A stretch of DNA of 64,000 bases from positions 35,381,502 to 35,445,501 of the forward strand of contig NC_059477.1 of NCBI RefSeq assembly GCF_018139145.2, given 5' to 3'. Every line of letters starts with the position of its first letter. The stretch's first letter is position 1. Both the position numbers and the translations under genes were made by a program. Below the pieces are notes generated by a model that was not told the origin of the DNA, searched no databases, and saw only the letters and a list, made by a program, of their open reading frames with translations. Origin of the DNA: Gymnogyps californianus. Taxonomy: Eukaryota; Chordata; Aves; Accipitriformes; Cathartidae. Of the stretch, positions 52,701 through 62,036 are shown piece after piece.

Positions 52701-53833
52701 AGCGACCTGCCTTCCCCATCGCCAGCCTGTCTCCAGCCTCTGCTGCCACCTCCGCACTGCGCTTCCCCAGAGCTGTGGTTCCTCACGTGGCAATATAAAT
52801 GTGTTTCCACATGGCACAGCAGTGCTCTCATCATCTAATGCCTTAAACAAAATACCATGCAAACCTAGTAGTTTCAAATGTATCGCTTTTTCTTGGGTAT
52901 TTTGCATTATTATGTTGCCATAGACTGCCTTCCTAACAGTGACACAGCCCTGTATTACTTGTGCCCTTTGTTACGAATTATCCTGGATAATTCATAACTG
53001 AACACTCACTGAGATTATCTGTCAGTGACTTGCTTTTGATGTAACGGATTTCAGAAATGCTGTTCTCATTTTAAGGGATTTATTTCCTAAACAGCTGCTA
53101 GATTTGAATGATTCCCATACCTGCACAAAGGCTGTTTTGTGCACATCCTGTGGGCATTTAAAGATCTAACTACCTGAAGTTTCAACCTGAAAAGTATTAC
53201 CAAGCAGCCTTTATGAACAGGAACAGCTACATATTAGTATCTCTCTCTCTCTTCAAGAGGAGGTACATGTATAGCAGTTTGCAGGAGCAGGCAGATATTT
53301 CCTGCTAAGGTGCAGGTTTGGTGTAAAAATCTTAGTTACTGTAAACACACACATAAGTCCACAGGGAACACAACAAACCCCCTTTAAGTATCTGCTCCTC
53401 AACCTAATTGTAAATAAGGAAACTATTAGTAAACCACTATTCATCAATTAGTGAGTGTTAAAACACTACTACAATAAACCTGAAATGTAGAAATTCCTGA
53501 TACTGTCCCTGGATACTGATGAAACTTGCTGCAGAATTTTTGCTGAGGACATATCTGCACTTGCCTTTTATAGTTTACAATCTAAAAGCTAATGAATAAA
53601 TAAAAGTGAAAGGAAGGCAGGGAAGAAGGAAGAGTAGAGTAAAAGGTTATAACATACATATTATATTACACAGTAATTACGTGCTTCTGAAATGCCAATT
53701 ACTAACTCCTTCCATGATCCAGCTCACAGTCAGATCAATATTAGGTTGATAACAGCAGAGAGTCACAATCTAGTAGAGAATGTTTTATTATTAAAGAATG
53801 TAGAAAGCCACAGAAATATTAGCTTAATTCCTC

Positions 53834-53853
53834 TTTTTTTTTTTTTTTTTTTT
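53834..53853. repeat. (T)20 run
   Basis: Twenty T followed by AG. It resembles a pyrimidine tract plus AG acceptor on the plus strand, or a poly(A) on the minus strand; neither reading has support from the flanks. Confidence 0.93.
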
Positions 53854-54072
53854 AGTGCAAATTGTAGTCCCGACTGTGTTAAGAACAAGACATAAGTATT
53901 TCTGTTCCATGGTCCCCATAATTTCAGTAGAAATGTTTGGTTTGAAAGAATTTATAATGGCAAACCCTAGCCAGCCAAGATAGTAATTCTTTTCTATTTC
54001 TGGGTTCTGTTTTTTTTTTCTTTTTTTCCTCCAAACAAGGCAAACAATGTTTTAATAGACTTTTTCTCTGTC

Positions 54073-54101
54073 GGGGGGGGGGGGGGGGTTTAAAAAAAAA
54101 A
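54073..54101. repeat. (G)16-TTT-(A)10 tract
   Basis: Sixteen G, three T, then ten A. The purine-rich strand switches from G to A almost directly. Confidence 0.95.
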
Positions 54102-56599
54102 TCATTTGGCCATCAGTGCAACATGAAGGTGCACAACAACAGAGTGATTCCCCTGGAAGAGCTAATTTACTTGCCATGTTGACAACATGAGCCAAGAGTG
54201 TGAAGAATAAAACCAGGTTCATTGCCCTGGGGGCGCTCCTGAAGTCGAGACTGTAATGATACAGAAATAAGGCAGGTATTTAGCATTCCCAGCTAGACCC
54301 TAAAAGTTTTTGTTAAAGATCTCAGAGTGAAAGATCATTATTCACAGTAGAGTCAGCAAGGTGCTAAGATTTGCAATCATTTCAGAAAAGCTGTAAAAAT
54401 GCTTAGAGGTAAAAGAAGGCTTTATTAGGAGATTTTGCATTTTGTCCAAGAGGTTTGGTATCTTTGGGCTTTTTTTCTTGCTTTATATTAGATTTCCTCT
54501 GTCAACTTGTTTCTCCGTCACCAAAACTACTTTGGATGCAGTACACTCAGCTCGCTCTCAGTGGTCATCAGTACGCTCAGCTCTCAGTGCTCACGGATGC
54601 AAAAAGTTGCACCCTTCCCTCAACAAAGAAGGATGTGAGAAAGGGACGGGATGTCCCCACGTCCGGACACCAGCCCTCCTGCAGTTCCAGGGTGATTCAG
54701 AGCAGGAACTGTCACGGATAAAGTTTGCACGATTCAATTTACTGGACAAGTGGATCATTCTACTTTCTGTTACGTGGATTCAAAAGTTTATGCTGCGTTA
54801 CAGAGCAGTGAGTAGCTGATCCAAAAAACTTTGAGAAGTAACATTACATTGATTGTAACATACAGGAGCTGAGATGTCATGGGTTTGTGTGTTGGAGAGA
54901 AACATAAAGTATAACAAAAAGAGAAAAAAGAAGGGTTTTTATAGATCTCATTCCAGCAGGTGTGAAGTTTTCCTGTAACCTTTTTTCTTGGATCTTCGTA
55001 ATTGCTGGAACTAACACTGTTTCTTGGCAAGTTATCATTAATATGCAATTTATATTTGTCTGCTCACTAACAACATATTTTCAAAGTAATTTTCAATACA
55101 AGGTCCTCATTACCATAGGGCAGTTACTCCTCGCCTATGGTCATAAATACTTTCTCATGGAGTATCCATTTGCCTAGCATGGAAGCACTTGAAACTATTT
55201 ATAAAGCACATTTTACACCTGACACATTGAATTAAGAGCAGAAAAATGAGACAGTTTTCTAATGGCATCAGTATTACTGTGTTGGTTGTAAAATGGACTC
55301 GTGTCTAGAAGGCTCTGATTCATGTTCTCTCTTTTTGAAGACTATTGACTCATCTGGGTCTTTTTTTTTTTTAATGGCATATTGATATTGGTTGTTGTTG
55401 TTTTGGCTTAGAAGTCCAGTCAAATGAATTTAATAAATGTTGCTGTCAGTGAAAAATTAGCATTGGCTGTCCCAAATGTAAGAGGGGAATATTTCCCAGA
55501 GAAAGTACCACACTGCTCTCTGTTCTCTGGTACTTTCAGAGATAGACCTAGAGAGGATGAAATGGTTTTAAGCAATTTCATATGATATATGCTGGCTCTT
55601 TGAAGTGGGCCAGGGCAATTGTAATTCATCATTTCCCATGACCTTGCCCATTTGAGCATGAACTAAACGGCCATTTATGGTGTGATGGATACAGTTACAG
55701 GTTACACAACCAGTCATTAGAGCCACAGGTCAATCCCCACCTTGTCCCCAAGGCTACAGACATTCTGCATTACTGATTATACACTGCGAAGTGTAATGCA
55801 GCCTACATAAAAACAATAGTGCTAACAGAAGATTTATACCTTTAATCCCCTCCTGCCTCAGCTCTAAGTCATGACTTTTATTCCCAGCACTAACTGGATA
55901 AAGCCCAACTGACAATCTCCTAACACGATGTGCAGTTCGGCTGCTCCTTCCGAGAAGACAAACAAACCCCAAACCCTCCAACTTTGCCTGCGCACGGAGC
56001 AAAGCCCCAGCAGCTTAGCTCGCCCTGCACGAACCTGCACGCAGCCTCACACTGGGCGATCCTGAGTCACCGACAACAAAGCACTGAAGTGAACTTTTCA
56101 GGCTTTCACATCATTTTATGAAACAAAATAGCTCGTGTAAAATTTCTTGGTGTTGTTTTTTCAGAACTAAGAATCAATAATCAAATACTGTCACTGATTG
56201 CCTTGTTATTTTATTTTGGGAAAAAAACCCCACTTATTTCTGCAGAGATACTTCCTAGTGAATACAAATCTGTTTAGGGATTTCATTTTATCACTGTAGA
56301 GAGCAGTAACTCGGCTGGAAAGTAGTTTTCAATCAATGCAAAGGTAGGATCGTGTCAGAGGCTGGGGAAGAAGGCAGTCAAGGAGAGCACCCACTACTCC
56401 CCTGGGGTCTTCCCTCACCATCATCCTCCCTGCCCAGCCACAGCACCCGGACACCTCTCTCACACGTGAGGACAACAAAACCAGCAAACACACAGCCTCC
56501 TATCTTCCCGGATTGTTCCGACCGGGCAACGGCAAAACCATGACTAACAAGTCCATTTTACACTGTCTTCTTCAACCGCAGCCTTTAACCATACCGTTA
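54102..56599. other. Intronic sequence leading up to the CpG island
   Basis: It contains the short duplication at 54539. No coding or mobile sequence recognised. Confidence 0.65.
54539..54594. repeat. Two-copy tandem duplication (~28 bp)
   Basis: CAGTACACTCAGCTCGCTCT CAGTGGTCA (54539-54567) is followed by CAGTACGCTCAGCTCTCAGT GCTCA (54569-54593). The second copy lacks a few bases and carries a couple of substitutions. Confidence 0.88.
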
Positions 56600-56892
56600 C
56601 CACAGAGCAACGATGAGGGAGGCAACAACGGCTCCGTGGCCAGTAGCCACCTCTTCCAGGGCAAACTTTGGGCAGAGACCCGCGAAGGGATGGATCTGGA
56701 GGCGGCGCAGCCGCCGGCAGCGGAGCCCCGCTCCCGCAGAAGCGCTCCACGGGAGACGCGCAGCGCACGCTGAAACCGGCGGGCAAAGTTGCCACCAACG
56801 CGCCCCGCGCCCCCCGCCCTCCTCGGCGTTTCGCCCTAACCCTGAGCCAACTTTCCCCCTGCCCGGCACGGTTCCTCCCCGCTACGCCGACA

Positions 56893-56900
56893 GGTAAGAG
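56893..56900 (+). other. Consensus splice donor on the strand opposite DPP10 (candidate antisense RNA exon end)
   Basis: CAG|GTAAGAG at 56891-56900 fits the metazoan donor consensus at almost every position and lies inside the CpG island, 103 bases past the DPP10 donor. An open frame from the ATG at 56613 runs to two bases past the donor; its Arg/Pro-rich translation looks like CpG-island shadow rather than a protein. Known: human DPP10 has an annotated antisense RNA, DPP10-AS1. Inference: a divergent or overlapping noncoding transcript could start in the island and splice here. No acceptor or second exon was identified. Confidence 0.35.
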
Positions 56901-57000
56901 GGAGCAGAGGCGGCAGCTCCGCGCTCCCCCGCCGACGGGCCGGGTGAGCCCCGCTGCCGCCCGCCCCGCCCGAGCCCGGCGGTGCCCGGGCGCCGGCCCT

Positions 57001-57002
57001 AC
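57001..57002 (-). other. DPP10: Splice donor of DPP10 exon 1
   Basis: On the minus strand the last codon AAG is followed by GTAGGG. The GT and the preceding AAG fit the U2-type donor; G at +4 is less usual, so the site is moderate rather than strong. It falls exactly where the known DPP10a exon ends in frame, which is the main reason to trust it. Confidence 0.88.
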
Positions 57003-57062
57003 CTTGACGGTCCGGGAGGACTGGCACTGGACGTGGTGGGACACCGTCGCCGTCTGGTTCAT
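57003..57062 (-). CDS. DPP10: DPP10 first coding exon (isoform a N-terminus)
   Basis: Seen: read on the minus strand, an ATG at 57062-57060 opens 20 codons, MNQTATVSHH then VQCQSSRTVK, ending exactly at an AAG|GT donor, so the exon is phase 0. No other ATG occurs on this strand in roughly 400 bases upstream; the base at -3 is A. The frame stays open upstream, but only a GTG (57296) could extend it. Known: human DPP10 isoform a starts MNQTASVSHH and ends this exon with a TIK-type sequence before ELGSN. DPP10 is a single-pass type II membrane protein, catalytically dead relative of DPP4, that binds Kv4 channels in neurons. The DPP6a/DPP10a cytoplasmic N-terminus sharing MNQTA has been reported to give fast inactivation by pore block. 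Inference: this is DPP10 rather than DPP6, because the VSHH and CQ...T(I/V)K residues match DPP10. The remaining exons (membrane segment, beta-propeller, hydrolase-like domain) lie outside the window. Confidence 0.9.
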
Positions 57063-57180
57063 GTTGTTGCCGCCGCCGCCGCGGCGCGCACCGGCTCCGG
57101 CGGCGCGGCGGGCTGCGGGCTGCGGCGCCGGGCGGGCACGGGGCGCCCGCGGCTCCCGGCGCCTCCGAGCGGCCGGGGGC

Positions 57181-57196
57181 GGGGGGGGGGGGGGGG
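57181..57196. repeat. (G)16 homopolymer
   Basis: Sixteen uninterrupted G on the plus strand (C on the gene strand), 119-134 bases upstream of the DPP10 start codon, directly after CCGGGGGC. Length is likely unstable between individuals and hard to sequence accurately. Confidence 0.95.
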
Positions 57197-57320
57197 CGCT
57201 CCGGCTGCGGCTCCGGCTGCGGCGGCTCCGCACCCCTGGGCGCCGCGACAGCTCCGCCCGGCGGGGGCCGCCCGCCCGCTCCGCCCCGCCCGGCACCGCC
57301 CCGCGCCGCCCGCCGGGACC

Positions 57321-57474
57321 GGGGCTGAGCCGGGGCCGGGGCTGGGGCTGAGCCGGGGCCGGGGCTGGGGCTGAGCCGGGACAGGGGCTGCGCCGGGACC
57401 GGGGCTGAGCCGGGGCCGGGGCTGGGGCTGAGCCGGGACAGGGGCTGCGCCGGGACCGGGGCTGAGCCGGGACC
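57321..57474. repeat. G-rich 17/23-bp minisatellite in the DPP10 promoter
   Basis: Eight consecutive units can be parsed. The 17-bp type is GGGGCT followed by G(A/C)GCCGGG(A/G)C(A/C); a 23-bp type carries one extra GGGGCT. Unit starts are 57321, 57338 (23), 57361 (23), 57384, 57401, 57418 (23), 57441 and 57458. A 57-bp higher-order block (17 + 23 + 17) ending at 57400 recurs almost unchanged ending at 57457. The plus strand has runs of four G separated by 2-7 bases, a classical G-quadruplex pattern; the gene's own strand is the C-rich one. Confidence 0.95.
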
Positions 57475-57540
57475 GGGTCGCGCCCAGCCGATGCGCGCCG
57501 CCCTCGCCCCCGGGGCCGGGCAGCAGAGGCTGAGTGAGAT

Positions 57541-60500
57541 CAGCCTCCCTCTGTGAAAGCCGGACCCCGCGGTGCTCTTTCAGCTGAAATTAATGAGATT
57601 GCAACAGAAAGTTTATGCTGGCTGCTTTTTCCTTCTTGTTCCCCGGCATTTTTTGCCTTTCTCCTTTCCCCATCCCCTTCTACCGCCTCTTCCTTCGGTT
57701 CTAAAACGACTCCAGCCCACTGTGGTGTCGGGGTACAGGCGTTATTATGGAACACAGGTACGAGGCACAAGCATCAGCCTCACACCCGCTGCCGGCACAC
57801 ACGGGATTTCTGAAATCTCTGGGCTTTATTAAGTCCTGCAACAGCTCCACGCTTCCCTATAGATCAGAAATGCAGCTCTGATTAGACTTTTACGCAAATA
57901 ACTTTTTGTGGGTTTGTTTGTGGTACAGTCTAAAAAACTATCCCCTCCAGACTCACGAGCAGGACTTGCCAGAAACATATGGAATGCTCTTTCCATGAGC
58001 CCAAAGCTGGTATTAAAGCCAGAGGATTTGGGGATGGAAGCTGGTAAGCTCTGTGAGCAGATTGTGACACCTCAGGCTGATAATGAGCAAGCAATATTTT
58101 GTATATGCATAATATTCTAAAATGATCTTTTACTTTAGAGAAACCTCCGAGTAAAACAAGACATAGTGTGCCACACACCAAGGCGTTCCTGGGGCGTTTT
58201 TGAGGGGTGCGTGAAACTGCAGCCCAGGCAGCTGAAGTCGGTTCAGGAGGAAGCACAGAAGAAAAAGGACAGACTAGAGCCAGAAGCCATGGCACGAATC
58301 TCCCAAAGAAACTGGCTGATGTAGAGTCTCTCACTGCGTGAGACTCCAGCTTTAGGGATCTCTGAAGCATCTGTTCTTTCAAGAGGGAGGCTGTTGAGTA
58401 CTATTTGATACTGTATCAAAAGCTACACTCCCAGCGTGGGAAGCTATTGCTCAAAAATAAAATGGCTTTTAAAAATTCAGGCCCTAGGTTGAGCTGATTC
58501 TCTGGTTCTGCCTCTTGGTTTTCCTCCCTACCTCACTTTTTTTTTTTTAAGTAATTTGAAGAAACTATACAAAGCATGTGTCCAAAAAGTAGGGATGCAA
58601 GAAAAGAGAAGTTTTGCTAAAGACTTCAAGCTGTGCTTAGAGCAGCATGAAGAAACGCTGGGCAGGCACTCATCTCCTCCAAGCACCTGCCCAGAGGCGC
58701 CTGCATTCAGGCCTGGAGGTGCGAGTCGAAGGTCCGTCTCACTCTGCAAGGGAGGGACAGGCAAAGGGAGAAGGCTGAGAGCTTGCTCACAGCTCAACAC
58801 GTACGCCAGGAGGACTACTGGGACCTTGAGCTGTGCTTGTAAATCTCATCATGACTTCAGATGTCTGCCTGAGCTCTTTTAAGTGGGGTTCATTTTCAGA
58901 AGATTCGAATTTCCTGGAAGGAAATCTGCTTTAAATCATCTCAAATCCGATACCTCCAAAGTCAAAATTCATTTTGCACATCTTAACTCAGACTCAAAGG
59001 CAGGTACTGCTGCAAATGGATGGCAAAAGAGATTGAGCTGGTGAGGAAAAGACTGATCTTCTGCTCAGTCTGCAGAAAGCTGCCGAGGAAGTCCTGTATG
59101 GGAACGGGCCCTGGTTACAAACATCCCCTACAGAGAGGGGAGAGCAGTCAGACAGCGTTTACTCCAGTGATACCTAGAAAAATGTCATTTCTGATGGAAG
59201 CCAAATGCGGAGTAAAGGCACAGCAGGAGGGTCACTCCCGGCCCAGACACAGTCACCTCCAGGCACCACAAGTGCAGCATCCGGGCTGGCCTCTAGCCTG
59301 CAGGACTTGCTCGCATTAGCCTCCTTCACCTTATCGGATTTATTGGATTTTGAGCAATAAAAAACACATTTAGCAAGCATATCAGGGGCTCAGCAGTGCT
59401 CTTTCACCTCCCTCCCTCATATGCAGGCAGGAGTGAAACTTAATGGATACAGATGGGAAAAAAACTCACAGAAAAATGAGACTTATGATTCGACTTGAAG
59501 GCTCTTTGTTTGGTATTGAGGAGGGGGGAACAAGTAAACTGCTGTTTGGGAAAAGGGCTAACAGTCTAACTTTCACCATACTCTGCCTTGTGCCTAGATG
59601 TTTGTTCTGAAAAGAAAATGATGGCTTTGAGTTACTGGCACCAGGAGCTCAAGCAAGCAGAGGCAACCTGGAGGATTCAAAGACATTCTTCGCCTTCATC
59701 TTGAAATATATTTGTGTTTAACAATCTCAGATGGGAACTACTTGAAGCCAAAAGAATGAACTCACGATATTTTTAGTTGGACTAAGTGTGGATTTTTATA
59801 AGCTCCTATGAGAACTTTGCGTGAAGTTTTTGTGCTTGATTTTATGCTTCACAGTGGCTGACCTACCATGCAAGTCCCAAAACCAGCTTTAAGCTAACAC
59901 AGAAATCTCTTCCTTATAATAACAAAGAAAAAACAGCTTGGGTAAAAAAGCCTCCACAGACAGAGATAAGATCAATAATTTGCTGGCGTTGTTTTTAAAT
60001 GAACTTCTACAAACTTTAATATATCTATTCTTAGAAAGTATAAATTTTGCTGATTAACATCCCGGTCTCACAAGGTGGAACCTAATTAGAGTATGAACCT
60101 AACAAGGGTGATCAGGAGTTGTAATGACTCTGTAAGTGCATCGTTTGTCATTACAAAATATCTCAGAAACAAGTTAGATCGATAGAGTGGGATTCCACAA
60201 CATGCCGACTGAAATCCTCCAGAGCACCACTCTGCCACTTACTGCTCCGGTAATGTCATTCACTGCCATCCCTCCGGTTCCTCGATGCAGCCGTTAATCC
60301 TTCGTAGTGTGTAATCTTCTTTGGGAACTGGCTGCTTAGCAAAATGCAGTTCACCCTGGATGTTGGTTGCTAATGCGAGTATCCATGTTAGCCCTGCAAG
60401 GAGGTTTTCAAAAATTTCAGTGCCTTTAGGGTGCAATTAAATAACTGAGTGATTACGAAAATATGCTGGAGAATATTAAAGCTGTGAGCAGATGCCTCTG

Positions 60501-61441
60501 TTACATACTGCAATAGAGCAGGTGGTACCTGCTGGTGTCGGAGCAGCCCTCAGCGCACTGAACAAACCTCCTTCCTGAAATATTTAAAATGAGTAAGAAA
60601 TCAACATGATCAGCCAGGAAAATTGATTAAACTGTCCAGAAAGTTTAAGTGAAAAGAAAATCCCTGTTTCTGATAGAAAACCCTGCCTGGCCCACTGTCC
60701 AAACACAGCGAGTGGCCGTGGGCAGCTGGTTCTGCTGCTGGAGGCAGCATTTCCCAAAGGTGTCTGATCACTATTCAAGTCCTGCGGTAACCTGCTGTTA
60801 GTAACTCCCGATATAGTTCCGCGGCCACACATTTTCCTGCCTCTTGCTTGCTCGCTTGCTTGCTTTCTAAGCCTTACGTTCTTTAAAAAAATCCCCACAA
60901 CTCACAACCTTTTCTTCATTTTTTAAGTCACGTTTCATGAATTACATTGTATAATCACCATTCTGAGAAATAAAAAATTAAAGTTTATATTGGTAATTAT
61001 ATATACTTCATGACAACACATTTTTCTATAGCTGTTTGCTTTCTTTTATGCAAGTACGTAAAATTTACTCTTACTGCTGTTCCACATACGCAGGGCCTAA
61101 TTCTGTGCTCACATACATTGGCAGCTATTGACATGAGTGAACTGTCAATTTTTAATTCACACCGGTTCATAATCAGATTACAGACTTCTCTGTTTATGGA
61201 TGAAGAAGTTTTAATACTGCAAGGAATGCTGACTTGGGATCGCTGCTAGGCTGCTGGCTTCCTCAGAATTATTAACCACAAGGAGCCGCGCTGTGTGTCG
61301 ATGCTGGGCTTCTGTGAAACAAAGACAGGGCATAGCCTCCCTCCAGTCAACTGTGCAAAAATCCTCTATTTCTTTCCTCTTACCCCGCACAGCTGTCAAT
61401 GGAAAGGTCAGCAGCTATCATACGGTGCTGGTCATGGCCAG
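57541..61441. other. 5' flank of DPP10
   Basis: Upstream, on the gene's strand, of the promoter island. It holds the (CTTG)n tract at 60843 and no exon or repeat I can name. Distal promoter elements may lie here but cannot be picked out by eye. Confidence 0.65.
60843..60866. repeat. (CTTG)n microsatellite
   Basis: About six units of CTTG, one of them changed to CTCG, in the 5' flank of DPP10. Confidence 0.9.
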
Positions 61442-62036
61442 TGTCCTGGTTTCGGCTGGGATAGAGTTAATTTTCTTCCTAGTAGCTGGTACAGTGCTGT
61501 GTTTTGGATTTAGTAGGAAAATAATGTTGATAACACACTGATGGTTTTAGTTGTTGCTAAGTAGTGTTTATACTAAGTCAAGGATTTTTCAGCTTCTCAT
61601 GCCCAGCCAGTAAGAAGGCTGGAGGGGCACAAGAAGCTGGGAGGGGACACAGCCAGGACAGCTGACCCAAATGGGCCAAAGGGATATTCCATACCATATG
61701 ACATCATGCCCAGTATATAAACTGGGGGGAGCTGGCCGGGAGGGGCGGATTGCTGCTCGGGAACTAACTGGGCGTTGGTTGGCGAGTGGTGAGCAATTGC
61801 ATTGTGCATCACTTGGTTTGTATATTCTAATTCTTTTAGTATTATTATTGTCATATTATGATGATGATGATGATGATGATCATTATCGTTATTTTTCCTT
61901 CCTTTCTGTCCTATTAAACTGTCTTTATCTCAACCCACGAGGGTTTTTTTTGATTCTCTCCCCCATCCCACTGGGTGGGGGGAGTGAGCGAGCAGCTGCG
62001 TGGTGTTTAGTTGTTGGCTGGGGTTAAACCACAACA
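61442..62036 (+). mobile_element. Solo LTR of the same avian endogenous retrovirus family, copy 2
   Basis: TGTCCTGGTTTCGGC ... GTTAAACCACAACA, 595 bp, flanked by a perfect 5-bp target-site duplication GCCAG (61437-61441 and 62037-62041). Contains the CRE-like TGACATCA at 61699-61706, TATATAAA at 61714-61721 and a poly(A) signal ATTAAA at 61913-61918. By eye it differs from copy 1 by a couple of dozen substitutions plus a (ATG)7 expansion, so the two are independent insertions. It lies about 4.4 kb upstream of the DPP10 start codon, with its transcription direction pointing away from the gene. Confidence 0.96.
61858..61880 (+). repeat. (ATG)7 microsatellite inside the LTR
   Basis: Seven ATG units plus AT. 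The matching place in the 22.3 kb LTR copy reads TATTATTATCATTG, so this tract grew after, or in the source of, this insertion. Confidence 0.95.

Larger units (their letters stand above)
47871..54072. other. Intronic sequence
   Basis: It contains the tandem repeat at 49483, the hairpin at 49701 and the T-run at 53834. A minus-strand TGG|GTAAGT word (plus 48879-48887) is a good donor match, but the short frame before it stops early. No exon claimed. Confidence 0.6.
1..57000 (-). other. DPP10: DPP10 intron 1 (5' portion, continues beyond base 1)
   Basis: No further exon of DPP10 is visible downstream of the donor at 57001. I looked for a continuation matching the conserved region after exon 1 (ELGSN then a hydrophobic membrane segment) among the minus-strand frames and saw none. 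Human DPP10 is known to be a megabase-scale gene with very long 5' introns and several alternative first exons, so more than 57 kb of intron is expected. All transposable elements listed at 17-43 kb lie inside this intron. Confidence 0.8.
56600..57540. promoter_or_regulatory. DPP10: CpG island and TATA-less promoter of DPP10
   Basis: Seen: base composition changes abruptly from AT-rich to very GC-rich and CpG-dense at about 56.6 kb and returns to ordinary composition after about 57.54 kb. It holds several GC boxes, for example CCGCCCCGCCC around 56961-56971 and 57281-57291. A short GCC-repeat (57069-57080, GGC on the gene strand) stands 6-7 bases before the start codon. A 16-G run (57181-57196) and a minisatellite (57321-57474) lie upstream. 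No TATA box is visible between 57063 and 57540. Inference: the transcription start lies in 57.1-57.5 kb; its exact place cannot be read from sequence. Confidence 0.85.

Noticed and set aside
53834..53853. T20 as the poly(A) tail of a processed pseudogene on the minus strand
   Set aside because: No coding or RNA-derived sequence precedes it and no target duplication was found; processed pseudogenes are scarce in birds.
57003..57062. Assignment to DPP6a instead of DPP10
   Set aside because: DPP6a shares MNQTA, but the residues after it (VSHH, CQ, T-V-K before the junction) agree with DPP10a as I remember it. Not tested by alignment.
56544..57296. Long minus-strand frame of about 250 codons running through the DPP10 exon
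   Set aside because: The upstream part starts at GTG, not ATG, and is Arg/Pro-rich CpG-island composition; the downstream part reads through the splice donor into intron. Only 57003-57062 is supported.
56668..57374. Plus-strand frames of 130-227 codons across the CpG island
   Set aside because: Stops are rare in GC-rich DNA. The frames are low-complexity Ala/Arg/Gly/Pro and run straight through the minisatellite.
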